From: Planctomycetota bacterium
GTDB lineage: Bacteria; Planctomycetota; Phycisphaerae; Phycisphaerales; Zrk34
Length of the DNA: 64,000 nucleotides
Reading direction: 5' to 3'
NCBI GenBank assembly: GCA_016125255.1
Contig: WGMD01000002.1
Span: 682,001 to 746,000 of the forward strand
The notes beneath the pieces are model-generated. The model was given only the letters and a program-made list of their open reading frames with translations, made no database searches and was not told where the DNA came from. The translations under genes were made by a program, and so were the position numbers. Shown here one piece after another: positions 42,635-50,832 of this stretch. Each line of letters starts with the position of its first letter. The first letter of the stretch is position 1.

Positions 42635-43698
42635 TTGCCCTTCGCCTCACGCGTGTGCAACGCCAGGCCCATCGCCGACGTGAGCGTCCCCGTACTCCCC
42701 GCCGTCATCAGCGAAGGCGGGCACGTCGCCTGTTGCCCCGGCGTCAGAAGCTTCACCGGCATGTCCAGCGCCTTGCTCAGATGATCCGCCAGACCCGGAA
42801 TCGACGCCCCGCCGCCGACGAGCGTCAGCGAGGTGATCGCCGCGTCGTTGTACTGGTGCAGCGCGTACGAGAAGGAGATGCCCAGTTCGTGCACCATCGA
42901 CTCGAAATGCTCGCGGATCGCCTGATGCAGATCGTCCAGCGGCATCGCCGTCTCGGCGTTCGGATCGTCGTTGAGCCCGATCTGCGTGAGCAGGTAATCG
43001 ACGACGTCGGATTCGAGTTCGAGCCGGCTCGCCAAGGATTCCCACAAGCTCTTGACCCCCGCGTCGGTGAGCTGGCGTTCGTAGATGTCCACGCCTTTAA
43101 AGAGCACGACCAGCCGGGCGGCGCGCCAGCCGATGTCCAGCACCGGCCGGATCGCTTCGTTGCCCTCGTGCGTCATGTCGCACACGCGGGCGATCGCGCC
43201 GGCGGAGGTGTCCAGCGCGACGACCTCGAAACCCGCGTTCTCGAACAGGTCCATCAGCTCTTCCGCATCATTGTGCGCACACGCCGCCGCCATCACGCGC
43301 GCCGTCTCCCGCGCCCGCGATGTCTCCGGCAATTCCCAGTAGCTCAGCTCGAACGACTGCGGATCGACACGGTGCATGGACGCCAGCTCCATCCGTGCGA
43401 TCTGCTCCACCGGCGCGCCCGAATCGCGCGGCGGCAATTCCAGAATACCGCTCAACAGCTTGTCGTCCGGCACCGCCAGCACGATCTGCCTGCCTGTGAA
43501 ACCCTGCCGGTCGAGCACCTCGGCGAGGCGCGAGAGCTCCGCCTGATCCGGCAGGCGGTCCTGCGAGCTGCGCTCGAACGACGCCGCCGCCGCCACCTGC
43601 CACGACCCGCGCTTGCCGACCATCTGCACCGCCTTGATCAGCCGTGCGCCGACGTCGAGTCCGATCGCCGTTCTGGATTTGGTCCTTCGCCACCCCAT
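42631..43698 (-). CDS. pilM: Type IV pilus assembly protein PilM
   Basis: 355 residues, actin-like fold. AIGLDVGARLIKAVQM holds the phosphate-1 loop, VLDIGWRAARLVVLFKG the second and LTLVGGGASIPGLADHLS the adenosine motif. PilM sits on the cytoplasmic face and binds the N-terminus of PilN. It begins 2 bp after the pilC stop. Confidence 0.92.
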   Translation of the reverse strand: MGWRRTKSRTAIGLDVGARLIKAVQMVGKRGSWQVAAAASFERSSQDRLPDQAELSRLAEVLDRQGFTGRQIVLAVPDDKLLSGILELPPRDSGAPVEQIARMELASMHRVDPQSFELSYWELPETSRARETARVMAAACAHNDAEELMDLFENAGFEVVALDTSAGAIARVCDMTHEGNEAIRPVLDIGWRAARLVVLFKGVDIYERQLTDAGVKSLWESLASRLELESDVVDYLLTQIGLNDDPNAETAMPLDDLHQAIREHFESMVHELGISFSYALHQYNDAAITSLTLVGGGASIPGLADHLSKALDMPVKLLTPGQQATCPPSLMTAGSTGTLTSAMGLALHTREAKGK

Positions 43699-43700
43699 CG

Positions 43701-44942
43701 TCAGTGCGCTCCGGTCATCGCCGTCATGTCGAACAGCGGCAGGAACATGCTCACCGCCACGAAGCCCACCAGGGCGCCGAGCACGATCAGGATCATCGGC
43801 TCGACAATGCTGGTCAGCGACTTGACGATCACTTCGTTATCTTCGTCCAAAAAGCCCGCGATATTCAGTAGCAGCGGCCCGACCTGCCCGCTCGATTCGC
43901 CGCTGCGGATCGCTTCGTACACCATCGGGTTGATCAGCTTGTCGTTGTTGAACGCCGTGCTGATCGGCTCGCCGCGCGTCACGGCGTCCTCGGCCCTTTG
44001 CAGCAGATTCCGATAATGCGTGTTGGTCGTCGATTCCTTGACCAGCGCCAGCACTTCCAGAAGCGGCAGGAAGCTTTCAAGCAGGATGCCCATCAGCCGC
44101 GCGATCCGGGCCGTGGCGAAGCTCTGCGAAATCTTGCCGAACATCGGCAGGCGCAGCACGATCGTGTGCATGGCGTAAACGCCCTGCGGCGTCTTGAGCC
44201 AGTACTTCAATCCAAAAATCATCGCGGCGACCATGGGCGGCACCGACCACCAGTACGCCAGCAGAAATTTGCTCAGATACATCAGCGCCTGTGTCGTCGG
44301 CGGCAGCGGCATGTCCAGCGTCTCGAACAGCCCGCCGAAACGCGGCAGCACGAACATGAGCATCAGCGCCAGCACGCCCAGCGCGACGATCAGCAGCATC
44401 GCCGGATAGATCATCGCGCCGATGACGCTGGAGCGCACATGCTGCTGCTTGCGCGCCACCGACGCGAGCCGATCGAGCATCGTCGGCAGCTTGCCCGCCG
44501 TCTCGCCCGCCGCCACCAGACTCCGGCAAATCGGATCGAAATATTCGGGATGGTCCGACATGGCGATCGACAGCGCCTGCCCTTCTTCGACGCGTTGGCG
44601 CACCGATTCGATGATCCCCCGCCACTGCACGTCCTTCGTCTGACGCTCGATCGCGACGAGTCCTTCGACAAGCGGCGTCCCCGTCGACACCAGCACGTAC
44701 ATCTGCCGCATGAACATCGAAAGATTCTTCAATCGACGCCCGTTGCCGACGCGCTTCTTCGATCGCTTGCCGCCGGGCTTCGCACTTGTCCTCGCTTCCG
44801 TCGCCGCCGTCGCCGGACGGATCAGCGTGACGTACAGCCCCTGCCGCTTGAGGTTCTCCGTCGCCACATTGGCGTCGGCGGCTTCGATCGTGTTCTTCAC
44901 GACCTTGCCGCCCTTGTCATATGCTTCGTACGCCAGTTTCAT
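43701..44942 (-). CDS. pilC: Type II/IV secretion system inner-membrane platform protein (PilC/GspF)
   Basis: 413 residues with two GspF domains (LSMFMRQMYVLVSTGTPLVEGL and ISQSFATARIARLMGILLES) and three hydrophobic segments (near 182-205, 230-250 and 380-400). The N-terminal YDKGGKVVKNTIEAADANVA segment is normal for the family. It is the platform that couples the PilB/PilT motors to pilin polymerisation. It overlaps the pilB stop by 4 bp. Confidence 0.93.
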   Translation of the reverse strand: MKLAYEAYDKGGKVVKNTIEAADANVATENLKRQGLYVTLIRPATAATEARTSAKPGGKRSKKRVGNGRRLKNLSMFMRQMYVLVSTGTPLVEGLVAIERQTKDVQWRGIIESVRQRVEEGQALSIAMSDHPEYFDPICRSLVAAGETAGKLPTMLDRLASVARKQQHVRSSVIGAMIYPAMLLIVALGVLALMLMFVLPRFGGLFETLDMPLPPTTQALMYLSKFLLAYWWSVPPMVAAMIFGLKYWLKTPQGVYAMHTIVLRLPMFGKISQSFATARIARLMGILLESFLPLLEVLALVKESTTNTHYRNLLQRAEDAVTRGEPISTAFNNDKLINPMVYEAIRSGESSGQVGPLLLNIAGFLDEDNEVIVKSLTSIVEPMILIVLGALVGFVAVSMFLPLFDMTAMTGAH

Positions 44943-46717
44943 GACGTCGCCTCCGCCGGGGCCGCGCTTGCCGTCGTGTCAGCCGCCTTGCCCTTCTCCT
45001 CGAACACTTCATCATCGCTCGCCGTCACGCGCAGCACTTCCTCCAGACTGCTCTTGCCATCCAGCGCGATCAGCACGCCTTCCTCGCGCAGCGAGAGCAT
45101 GCCTTCATGCTTGGCCTTCTCGCGCAACTCGTGCGACGGCGCCGCGTGATGCACCATCCGCCGCAACTCCGGCGTGATCTCCAGCACTTCGTAAATGCCC
45201 AGCCGGCCCTGATACCCGCTGTTGTGACACGCGTTGCACCCCGCGCCTTTACGGAACGCTTTGCCCGTCTTGTCGCTCAATCCCGCGTCCGCCAGCACAT
45301 GCTCCGCCGGGTAATACTTCGTCTGGCAGTGCGGGCAGATCGTGCGGCAAAGTCGCTGTGCGACCGCGCCGTTGAGCGCCGTCGAAAGCAGATACGACTC
45401 GATGCCCATGTCCAAAAGTCGCGCCACCGCGCCGGGCGCGTCATTCGTATGCAGCGTCGCCAGCACCAGGTGACCCGTCAGCGCCGCCTGCACCGCCACG
45501 CGCGCCGTATCCTCATCGCGGATTTCGCCCACCATGATCACATCCGGGTCCTGACGCAGAATCGTCTTCAGCGCCCGCGCGAACGTCATCCCGATCGACG
45601 CCTGCACGTGCACCTGATTGATCAGGTCAAGCTGATACTCGACGGGGTCCTCGACCGTGATGATGTTCCGCTCCGGGCTGCGCAAAAGCTCCAACGCCGA
45701 GTACAGCGTTGTCGTTTTGCCCGAGCCCGTTGGACCGGTGACGAGCACCAGACCGTGCGGCTTCTTGAGCATGCGCTGAAAGACCTCCAGCCCCTGCGGC
45801 CGAAAGCCCAGATCCTCCATGCGTACGCACAGATTCGACTTGTCGAGAATGCGCAGACACAGCTTCTCGCCCAGCAGCGTCGGCATCGACGAAACGCGCA
45901 AATCGATCTCGCGCCCCTCGGCGACGATGCGCACGCGCCCTTCCTGCGGAAGTCGCTTCTCGGCGATGTCCATCTTTCCGATGATTTTCACGCGCGAGAT
46001 GATCGCCGCATGCATCCCCGCCGGCGGTTTCATCAGATCGCGCAGCACGCCGTCGATCCGGTAACGGATGCGCGTGCCCCGCTTGTCGGGCTCGATGTGA
46101 ATGTCCGAGGCCTTGTCCTTGATGGCGGTCAAAAGCGCGACGTTGACGAGGTTCACGATGGGGCTGCCCGCCACCATCTTGTCCAGGTCCGTCGCCGGCC
46201 CTTCATCGACCGCTTCGCGCTCGACGACTTCGACGTCCGACTCGACGAGCGATGTCAAAAACGCATCGACGTCCACGTCGCCGCCGGCGTATTTCTTGAT
46301 GTACTCGAGAATGTTCGCCTCGAGCGCGAGTACGGGGCGGATCTTGCATCCGGTGATCTGGCGAAGCCGGTCGATCGTCGGCAAGCTCTGCGGCTCGGAC
46401 ATGGCGACGGTCATCGTGTCGTGCACGCGGAACATCGGAATGAGCTTGAGCCGCTCGCATTCCTCTTCGCCGATAAGTTTGATGAGCGGCGGGTCGATCA
46501 GACCGTGACGCAACACGACGCCTTTGACGCTCAACCGCGCCGCCAGCACGCGCACCAGCGTCGCGCCGGTGATGTATCCGCCGTCGACGAGCATTTCGCC
46601 CAGCAGCTTGCCGCTGCGCTTCTGCTCGCGCAGCGCCTCCTTGAGCTGCTCCTCGCTGAGCACGCCCGCTTCCAGAAGCGCCTCGCCGATGCGGATTTTC
46701 CCCACGCCCTGGCTCAC
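44939..46717 (-). CDS. pilB: Type IV pilus extension ATPase PilB/GspE
   Basis: 592 residues with a complete motor. The N-terminus (RIGEALLEAGVLSEEQLKEA, then KLLGEMLVDGGYI) is MshEN-like, a domain that in some homologues binds cyclic di-GMP. Walker A GPTGSGKTTTLY, Asp box ITVEDPVEYQ, Walker B DPDVIMVGEIRDEDTA, His box GHLVLATLHTND and the zinc pairs CPHC and CNAC are all intact. Contrast the degenerate paralogue at 21950. It powers pilus assembly or type II-like secretion. The tail has a short acidic/Ala-rich extension. Confidence 0.95.
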   Translation of the reverse strand: MSQGVGKIRIGEALLEAGVLSEEQLKEALREQKRSGKLLGEMLVDGGYITGATLVRVLAARLSVKGVVLRHGLIDPPLIKLIGEEECERLKLIPMFRVHDTMTVAMSEPQSLPTIDRLRQITGCKIRPVLALEANILEYIKKYAGGDVDVDAFLTSLVESDVEVVEREAVDEGPATDLDKMVAGSPIVNLVNVALLTAIKDKASDIHIEPDKRGTRIRYRIDGVLRDLMKPPAGMHAAIISRVKIIGKMDIAEKRLPQEGRVRIVAEGREIDLRVSSMPTLLGEKLCLRILDKSNLCVRMEDLGFRPQGLEVFQRMLKKPHGLVLVTGPTGSGKTTTLYSALELLRSPERNIITVEDPVEYQLDLINQVHVQASIGMTFARALKTILRQDPDVIMVGEIRDEDTARVAVQAALTGHLVLATLHTNDAPGAVARLLDMGIESYLLSTALNGAVAQRLCRTICPHCQTKYYPAEHVLADAGLSDKTGKAFRKGAGCNACHNSGYQGRLGIYEVLEITPELRRMVHHAAPSHELREKAKHEGMLSLREEGVLIALDGKSSLEEVLRVTASDDEVFEEKGKAADTTASAAPAEATS

Positions 46718-47049
46718 AGAAAGCTCCTCACCGCCGAGTTCACGTCTTCGTAATGCTCAAACAGCGGCGCCAGGTCCGTGATGTCCAGCACCTCGCGCAC
46801 CGTGTCGTTGAGCCCGCACAGACGCAACGCCTGCCCCGAATCGTTGAGTTCCTTGGTGACCTCCAGCAGCGTTTCAAGCCCCTTGGAATCGACGAACGGC
46901 GTCATCGACAGATCGACGACGACGCGTCCCAGACTTTCCCGCCGCACATTGTTGAGCTGTTGACGGAACGGCACCACGTCCTGCTCAACGAGCGGACCTT
47001 CCGGCCGGAGCACGGTCACCGCTCCGTGGCGCTGTTCGTGAATCTTCAT
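46714..47049 (-). CDS. STAS-domain protein (anti-sigma factor antagonist type)
   Basis: 111 residues. VTVLRPEGPLVEQDVVPF and VVVDLSMTPFVDSKGLETLLEV form the STAS core; the phosphorylatable Ser lies in FVDSKGLE. ALRLCGLNDTVREVLDITDL completes the fold. It is the first gene of the pil operon and overlaps pilB by 4 bp. Such a domain usually partners with an HPK-like kinase; the histidine kinase gene lies just upstream on the same strand. It may couple signalling to pilus function. Confidence 0.88.
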   Translation of the reverse strand: MKIHEQRHGAVTVLRPEGPLVEQDVVPFRQQLNNVRRESLGRVVVDLSMTPFVDSKGLETLLEVTKELNDSGQALRLCGLNDTVREVLDITDLAPLFEHYEDVNSAVRSFL

Positions 47050-47072
47050 CTTCCACCTCCCGAATCAACGGG

Positions 47073-47185
47073 AATGACCAATGACCAAGCACCAATGACC
47101 AAGGGAATGTTCAAATACCCAATGTCAAAATGAATGGCCGCGGGCCGTTCCTACCTTGGTCATTGGTGCTTGGTCATTGGTCATT
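47073..47185. repeat. Heptamer-periodic inverted repeat (locus B)
   Basis: Two perfect 32-bp arms (47073-47104 and 47154-47185) around a 49-nt loop. The right arm is made of the 7-bp unit TTGGTCA with variants TTGGTGC. It nearly fills the spacer between the histidine kinase and STAS genes, both on the reverse strand. Same unit as locus A in a shifted register. Confidence 0.92.
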
Positions 47186-47192
47186 TTCTCTC

Positions 47193-49049
47193 TTACGCCG
47201 CTTCCTGTCCGAAGGGCACGTTCATCGTGAACGTGCTGCCCTGGTCGAGTTTGGAGTGCACGACGATGTCGCCGCCGTGCAGGCGCACCACCTCGCGCGC
47301 CAGCGCCAGGCCCAGTCCCGAACCGGTGATCTCGGCGATGCGCTTGTCGTGAGCGCGGTAGAACTTTTCGAACAGCCGCGACTGGTCTTCCTCGCTGATG
47401 CCGATGCCCGTGTCGACCACGTCGACCGTCATCTGATGTTCGTCCGCCTCGACGGTGACCTGCACGGTTCCGCCGGCGGGCGTGTACTTGAGCGCGTTGG
47501 AGATCAGGTTGTGCAGCGCCAGCCCGATCTTGTCCCGATCCGCCTGAATGACCGGCAGCTTCGGCGGCAGGTTGAACACAAGTTCGATCTTCTTGTCTTT
47601 CGCCTGCGCCTCGTAATCGGCCTGAAGGTCGGTGAATATCTCCTTCAGATGGACATCGTCCTTCTTGAGCGAGAACGAGCCCGCCTCGATCTCCGCCGTC
47701 GAGAGCAGATCGTTGACGATGCGCTCCAGCCGGCGGGATTCGCTGTTGATCACGTTCAGACACTTGGCCCGCAGCGCCGCGTCGTTCTCGCCGTCGTCCA
47801 GCGCCGTTTCGACGTACAGCCGAATGTTCGTCAACGGGGTGCGCAGTTCGTGCGTCGCATGGGCGACGAAAGCGTGACGCGCTTCCTCAGCGACGCGCTG
47901 CTGGGTGATGTCTTCGATGATGATCATGGCCGACCCGCCGTCCTCGCGGCGCACCGGTCGCATGCTCCAACGCAGGACGCCCGCCGCCCCCGTCGCCCCG
48001 TCGCCGCGCTCCGCTTCGAGCGTCGTGCGCTGACGCGACTTGCCGGTCAGCCATGCGTCGAGCATCGACCGCACCGATTCAGCGCTGATGTACTGCCGCA
48101 CGTCCGTGCCCGTGAGCTTGTCGCGATCCGCCTGCAAGAACACCGCGGCGGCTCCGTTGGCGTACTTGCATCGCATCTTCTCGTCCACGAGCAAAATGCC
48201 CTGCGGCATCACGTCGGCGGCGTCATCCAGATCGCTCTTGGACCGGCGCCGGTCACCGAGCGATTCACGGGCTTTTTCAGCGACTTTCTGCTGCTTGAGC
48301 GTATCGGACTGTTCCAGAATCCGGTTCCACGCCGTCGCTTCGACGCCCAGGTCCGAACTGATCGAAAGCGCGGACGAGGCGTCTTCGCCGGCGACGATGG
48401 CGAGCAATGCTTCACGAATCGCGCCCACCGCCCGCAGGCGCGCCCGCGAATGGCGATACACCAGCAGCACGGCGGCGAGCGACACGGCGCCGATGACGCC
48501 CAGTCCCGCCTGCACGGGCCAAAGCTGATTCGACGCCACCTCCAGCGGCCCGCTCACCTGAAGCTCCGCCATGCCGCGCCCGGTGATCGTCAGCGGCGCG
48601 GTGACTTTCAGTTCGGACTCCGCCGTCCGTTCGGACGCCTTGGGCGGATTCAGGCCGGCGCTCCATGTGTCGGGCATCTCCTGCCGGGCGATCTTCGACG
48701 GCTCGGAGTCGGCGATGATCTGCCCGTCGGGAAGCACGATGCTGCATGCGCTGAGTTTCTGCTGCCGCGCCGTGTCGATGACCAGACGCCGTAGCGAGGA
48801 AAGTTCGTCGGAGTTGAGCATGGTTTCGGCGCTGTTGGTCAATAGCGATGCGATGGTGCGGATGCGCTGCGCCTCTGCCTCGCGGGCTTCCTCGCGATGC
48901 GTGCGCGTCGTCCACCATGCCGAAGCACCGATGGCGCAGAGCAGAATGGCCGCCAGCGCGATGCCGATCGACGCGATGGTCGATTCGCCGCGCAGCAGCA
49001 GACGATGATGCGTCGCCGCCGCCGTACCCGCCGTTTGCTTCTCACCCAT
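47193..49049 (-). CDS. Membrane sensor histidine kinase
   Basis: 618 residues. Two transmembrane helices (about 27-46 and 172-193) flank an extracytoplasmic domain of about 125 residues. A PAS-like domain (GILLVDEKMRCKYANGAAAVFL) precedes the HisKA domain, with the phospho-acceptor His in HATHELRTPLTNIRLY near 396, and the ATPase domain with N-box LHNLISNALKY, G1 DTGIGI, and G2 GSGLGLALAREVV. AGAGGAA precedes the start. No response regulator is adjacent; the nearest reverse-strand partner is the STAS-pil operon. The signal is unknown. Confidence 0.93.
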   Translation of the reverse strand: MGEKQTAGTAAATHHRLLLRGESTIASIGIALAAILLCAIGASAWWTTRTHREEAREAEAQRIRTIASLLTNSAETMLNSDELSSLRRLVIDTARQQKLSACSIVLPDGQIIADSEPSKIARQEMPDTWSAGLNPPKASERTAESELKVTAPLTITGRGMAELQVSGPLEVASNQLWPVQAGLGVIGAVSLAAVLLVYRHSRARLRAVGAIREALLAIVAGEDASSALSISSDLGVEATAWNRILEQSDTLKQQKVAEKARESLGDRRRSKSDLDDAADVMPQGILLVDEKMRCKYANGAAAVFLQADRDKLTGTDVRQYISAESVRSMLDAWLTGKSRQRTTLEAERGDGATGAAGVLRWSMRPVRREDGGSAMIIIEDITQQRVAEEARHAFVAHATHELRTPLTNIRLYVETALDDGENDAALRAKCLNVINSESRRLERIVNDLLSTAEIEAGSFSLKKDDVHLKEIFTDLQADYEAQAKDKKIELVFNLPPKLPVIQADRDKIGLALHNLISNALKYTPAGGTVQVTVEADEHQMTVDVVDTGIGISEEDQSRLFEKFYRAHDKRIAEITGSGLGLALAREVVRLHGGDIVVHSKLDQGSTFTMNVPFGQEAA

Positions 49050-49194
49050 GGTCCGTTCCTCTCGAACGTCGTTAGCCGGAGATACTCATGGGGATATCGG
49101 CCAGTTTTCCAGCCCAATTAACCGTCGCCATGTTGGTTTATGACGCCCGTGCGGGTACAGTCGGCTGAATTGACACCCGATTTTGAGGTCTCCC

Positions 49195-50832
49195 ATGAAG
49201 CGCTTTGCCCATGTTCTCATCTGTCTGTGCGTCGCCGCTTCCCGCACCCCCGCCGCCGATACGGGCGCACTCCCCGGCTACACCGATTATCAGACATTCG
49301 CGCAGCAGGTTGCCGACCTGGCCAAACATCCGCACGTCAAAGTCGACGCGCTGGGCCAGACGCTCGGCAAACGCGAGGTGTACGCCCTGACCATCGCCGA
49401 CGGCGAACCGGCGACGAAGCCCGCCTTGTTGATCGTCGGCTCCGTCGAGGCGCCGCAATTATTCGGATCCGAACTGGCCATGCGACTGGCCCGCCGACTC
49501 GCCGATGAGGGCGATCTACTGAAGCGCTTCACGTTCTACATCATCCCCCGTCCAACGCCCGACGCTTCGGAGGCGTTCTTCACCAAGCCGTATGTCGAGC
49601 GATCGACCAATCACCGCCCGACCGACGACGACCGCGACGCCGCCGTCGATGAGGACGGGCCTGAAGACCTTAACCATGACGGGTTCATCACGATGATGCG
49701 CATCGAGGACCCGACTGGCGAATGGATCGCCCATCCGGATGACCCGCGCTTGATGATCAAGGCGGACGCATCCAAGGGTGAAGCGGGCAAGTACAAGCTC
49801 TATGTCGAAGGCGTGGACAACGATCACGATGAGCTTTTCAACGAAGACGGCCCGGGGGGCGTGAACTTCAATCGCAACTTCCCCAATGACTACCCCTACT
49901 TCAAGGAAGGCGCCGGCCCGCATCAGGTCAGCGAAGTCGAGACGCGGGCAGTGGCCGACTTCGCGTTCGATCACAACAACATCGCCGCCGTGTTCACGTT
50001 CAGCCCGGACGACAATCTGTTTCATCCGTGGAAGGGCCGGGGCGAGCGCGACGAGTCGATGACGATGCCGGGCAAGGATGCGATGTACGCCGGTCATTTC
50101 GCGGAGATCTACAGCGACCTTCACGGCGGTAAGAATCCGCCGCCGGCGGGATCGGGCAAGGGCGCGTTCGTGCCGTGGTGCTATGAGGATTTCGGCCGAT
50201 GGTCCTTCGGCACCCGCGCTTGGTGGCCCCCGACGATCGAGCAGAAGAAGGAGGACGACAAGAAGGAAGACAAGAAAAAGGACGGCCGCGATGCGGACGA
50301 GATGAATCTGCTGCACTGGATGGACAAGGAGAAGATCGACGGCTTCGTGAACTGGACGCCGATCCAGCACCCGGACTTCCCGGATCGCAAGGTCGAAGTG
50401 GGCGGGTTCAAGCCGTTTGTCGCCATCAATCCGCCGGCGGGCGAACTGGACGCGCTGGCGGACAAGCACATGAAGGCGATCGCAAAGCTCATTGACCTGA
50501 TGCCGCGCGTGAAGATCGACCATGTGAAGGTCGAACCCTTGGGCGGGAGCGTGTATCGGCTCACGGCGCTGATCATCAATGACGGGTATCTGCCGACGAT
50601 GAGCGAGATGGGGCGCATCAGCCGTGAGCCCAATCCGCTTCAGGCGGCGATTGAACTGCCCAAAGGCGCGACGTTTTTGCAGGGCTTTTCCCGCCGGCAG
50701 TTCGGCCCGATCGCCGGCTCGGGCGGACACGAGGAGCTCGCCTGGCTGATTCATTGCGACGCGGGCGAGGCAACGATGCGCGTGTACAGTCCGACCACGG
50801 GTTCAACTTCGACGAAGGTGACGCTGCCATGA
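49195..50832 (+). CDS. Exported M14 carboxypeptidase-like protein without zinc ligands
   Basis: 545 residues, with signal peptide (FAHVLICLCVAASRTPAA). It is homologous to the next gene but lacks its catalytic residues: the M14 HxxE motif reads GSVEAPQLFGSE (His to Glu, Glu to Gln), and the third ligand position (SYHN in the paralogue) reads TFSPDDN. Acidic calcium-binding-like loops (DEDGPEDLNHDGFITMMR and DNDHDELFNEDGPGG) interrupt the domain, and a Lys/Asp-rich patch (EDDKKEDKKKDGRDADE) follows. GAGG precedes ATG 49195. Probably a non-catalytic partner or binder of the active enzyme whose start overlaps its stop. Confidence 0.8.
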   Translation: MKRFAHVLICLCVAASRTPAADTGALPGYTDYQTFAQQVADLAKHPHVKVDALGQTLGKREVYALTIADGEPATKPALLIVGSVEAPQLFGSELAMRLARRLADEGDLLKRFTFYIIPRPTPDASEAFFTKPYVERSTNHRPTDDDRDAAVDEDGPEDLNHDGFITMMRIEDPTGEWIAHPDDPRLMIKADASKGEAGKYKLYVEGVDNDHDELFNEDGPGGVNFNRNFPNDYPYFKEGAGPHQVSEVETRAVADFAFDHNNIAAVFTFSPDDNLFHPWKGRGERDESMTMPGKDAMYAGHFAEIYSDLHGGKNPPPAGSGKGAFVPWCYEDFGRWSFGTRAWWPPTIEQKKEDDKKEDKKKDGRDADEMNLLHWMDKEKIDGFVNWTPIQHPDFPDRKVEVGGFKPFVAINPPAGELDALADKHMKAIAKLIDLMPRVKIDHVKVEPLGGSVYRLTALIINDGYLPTMSEMGRISREPNPLQAAIELPKGATFLQGFSRRQFGPIAGSGGHEELAWLIHCDAGEATMRVYSPTTGSTSTKVTLP

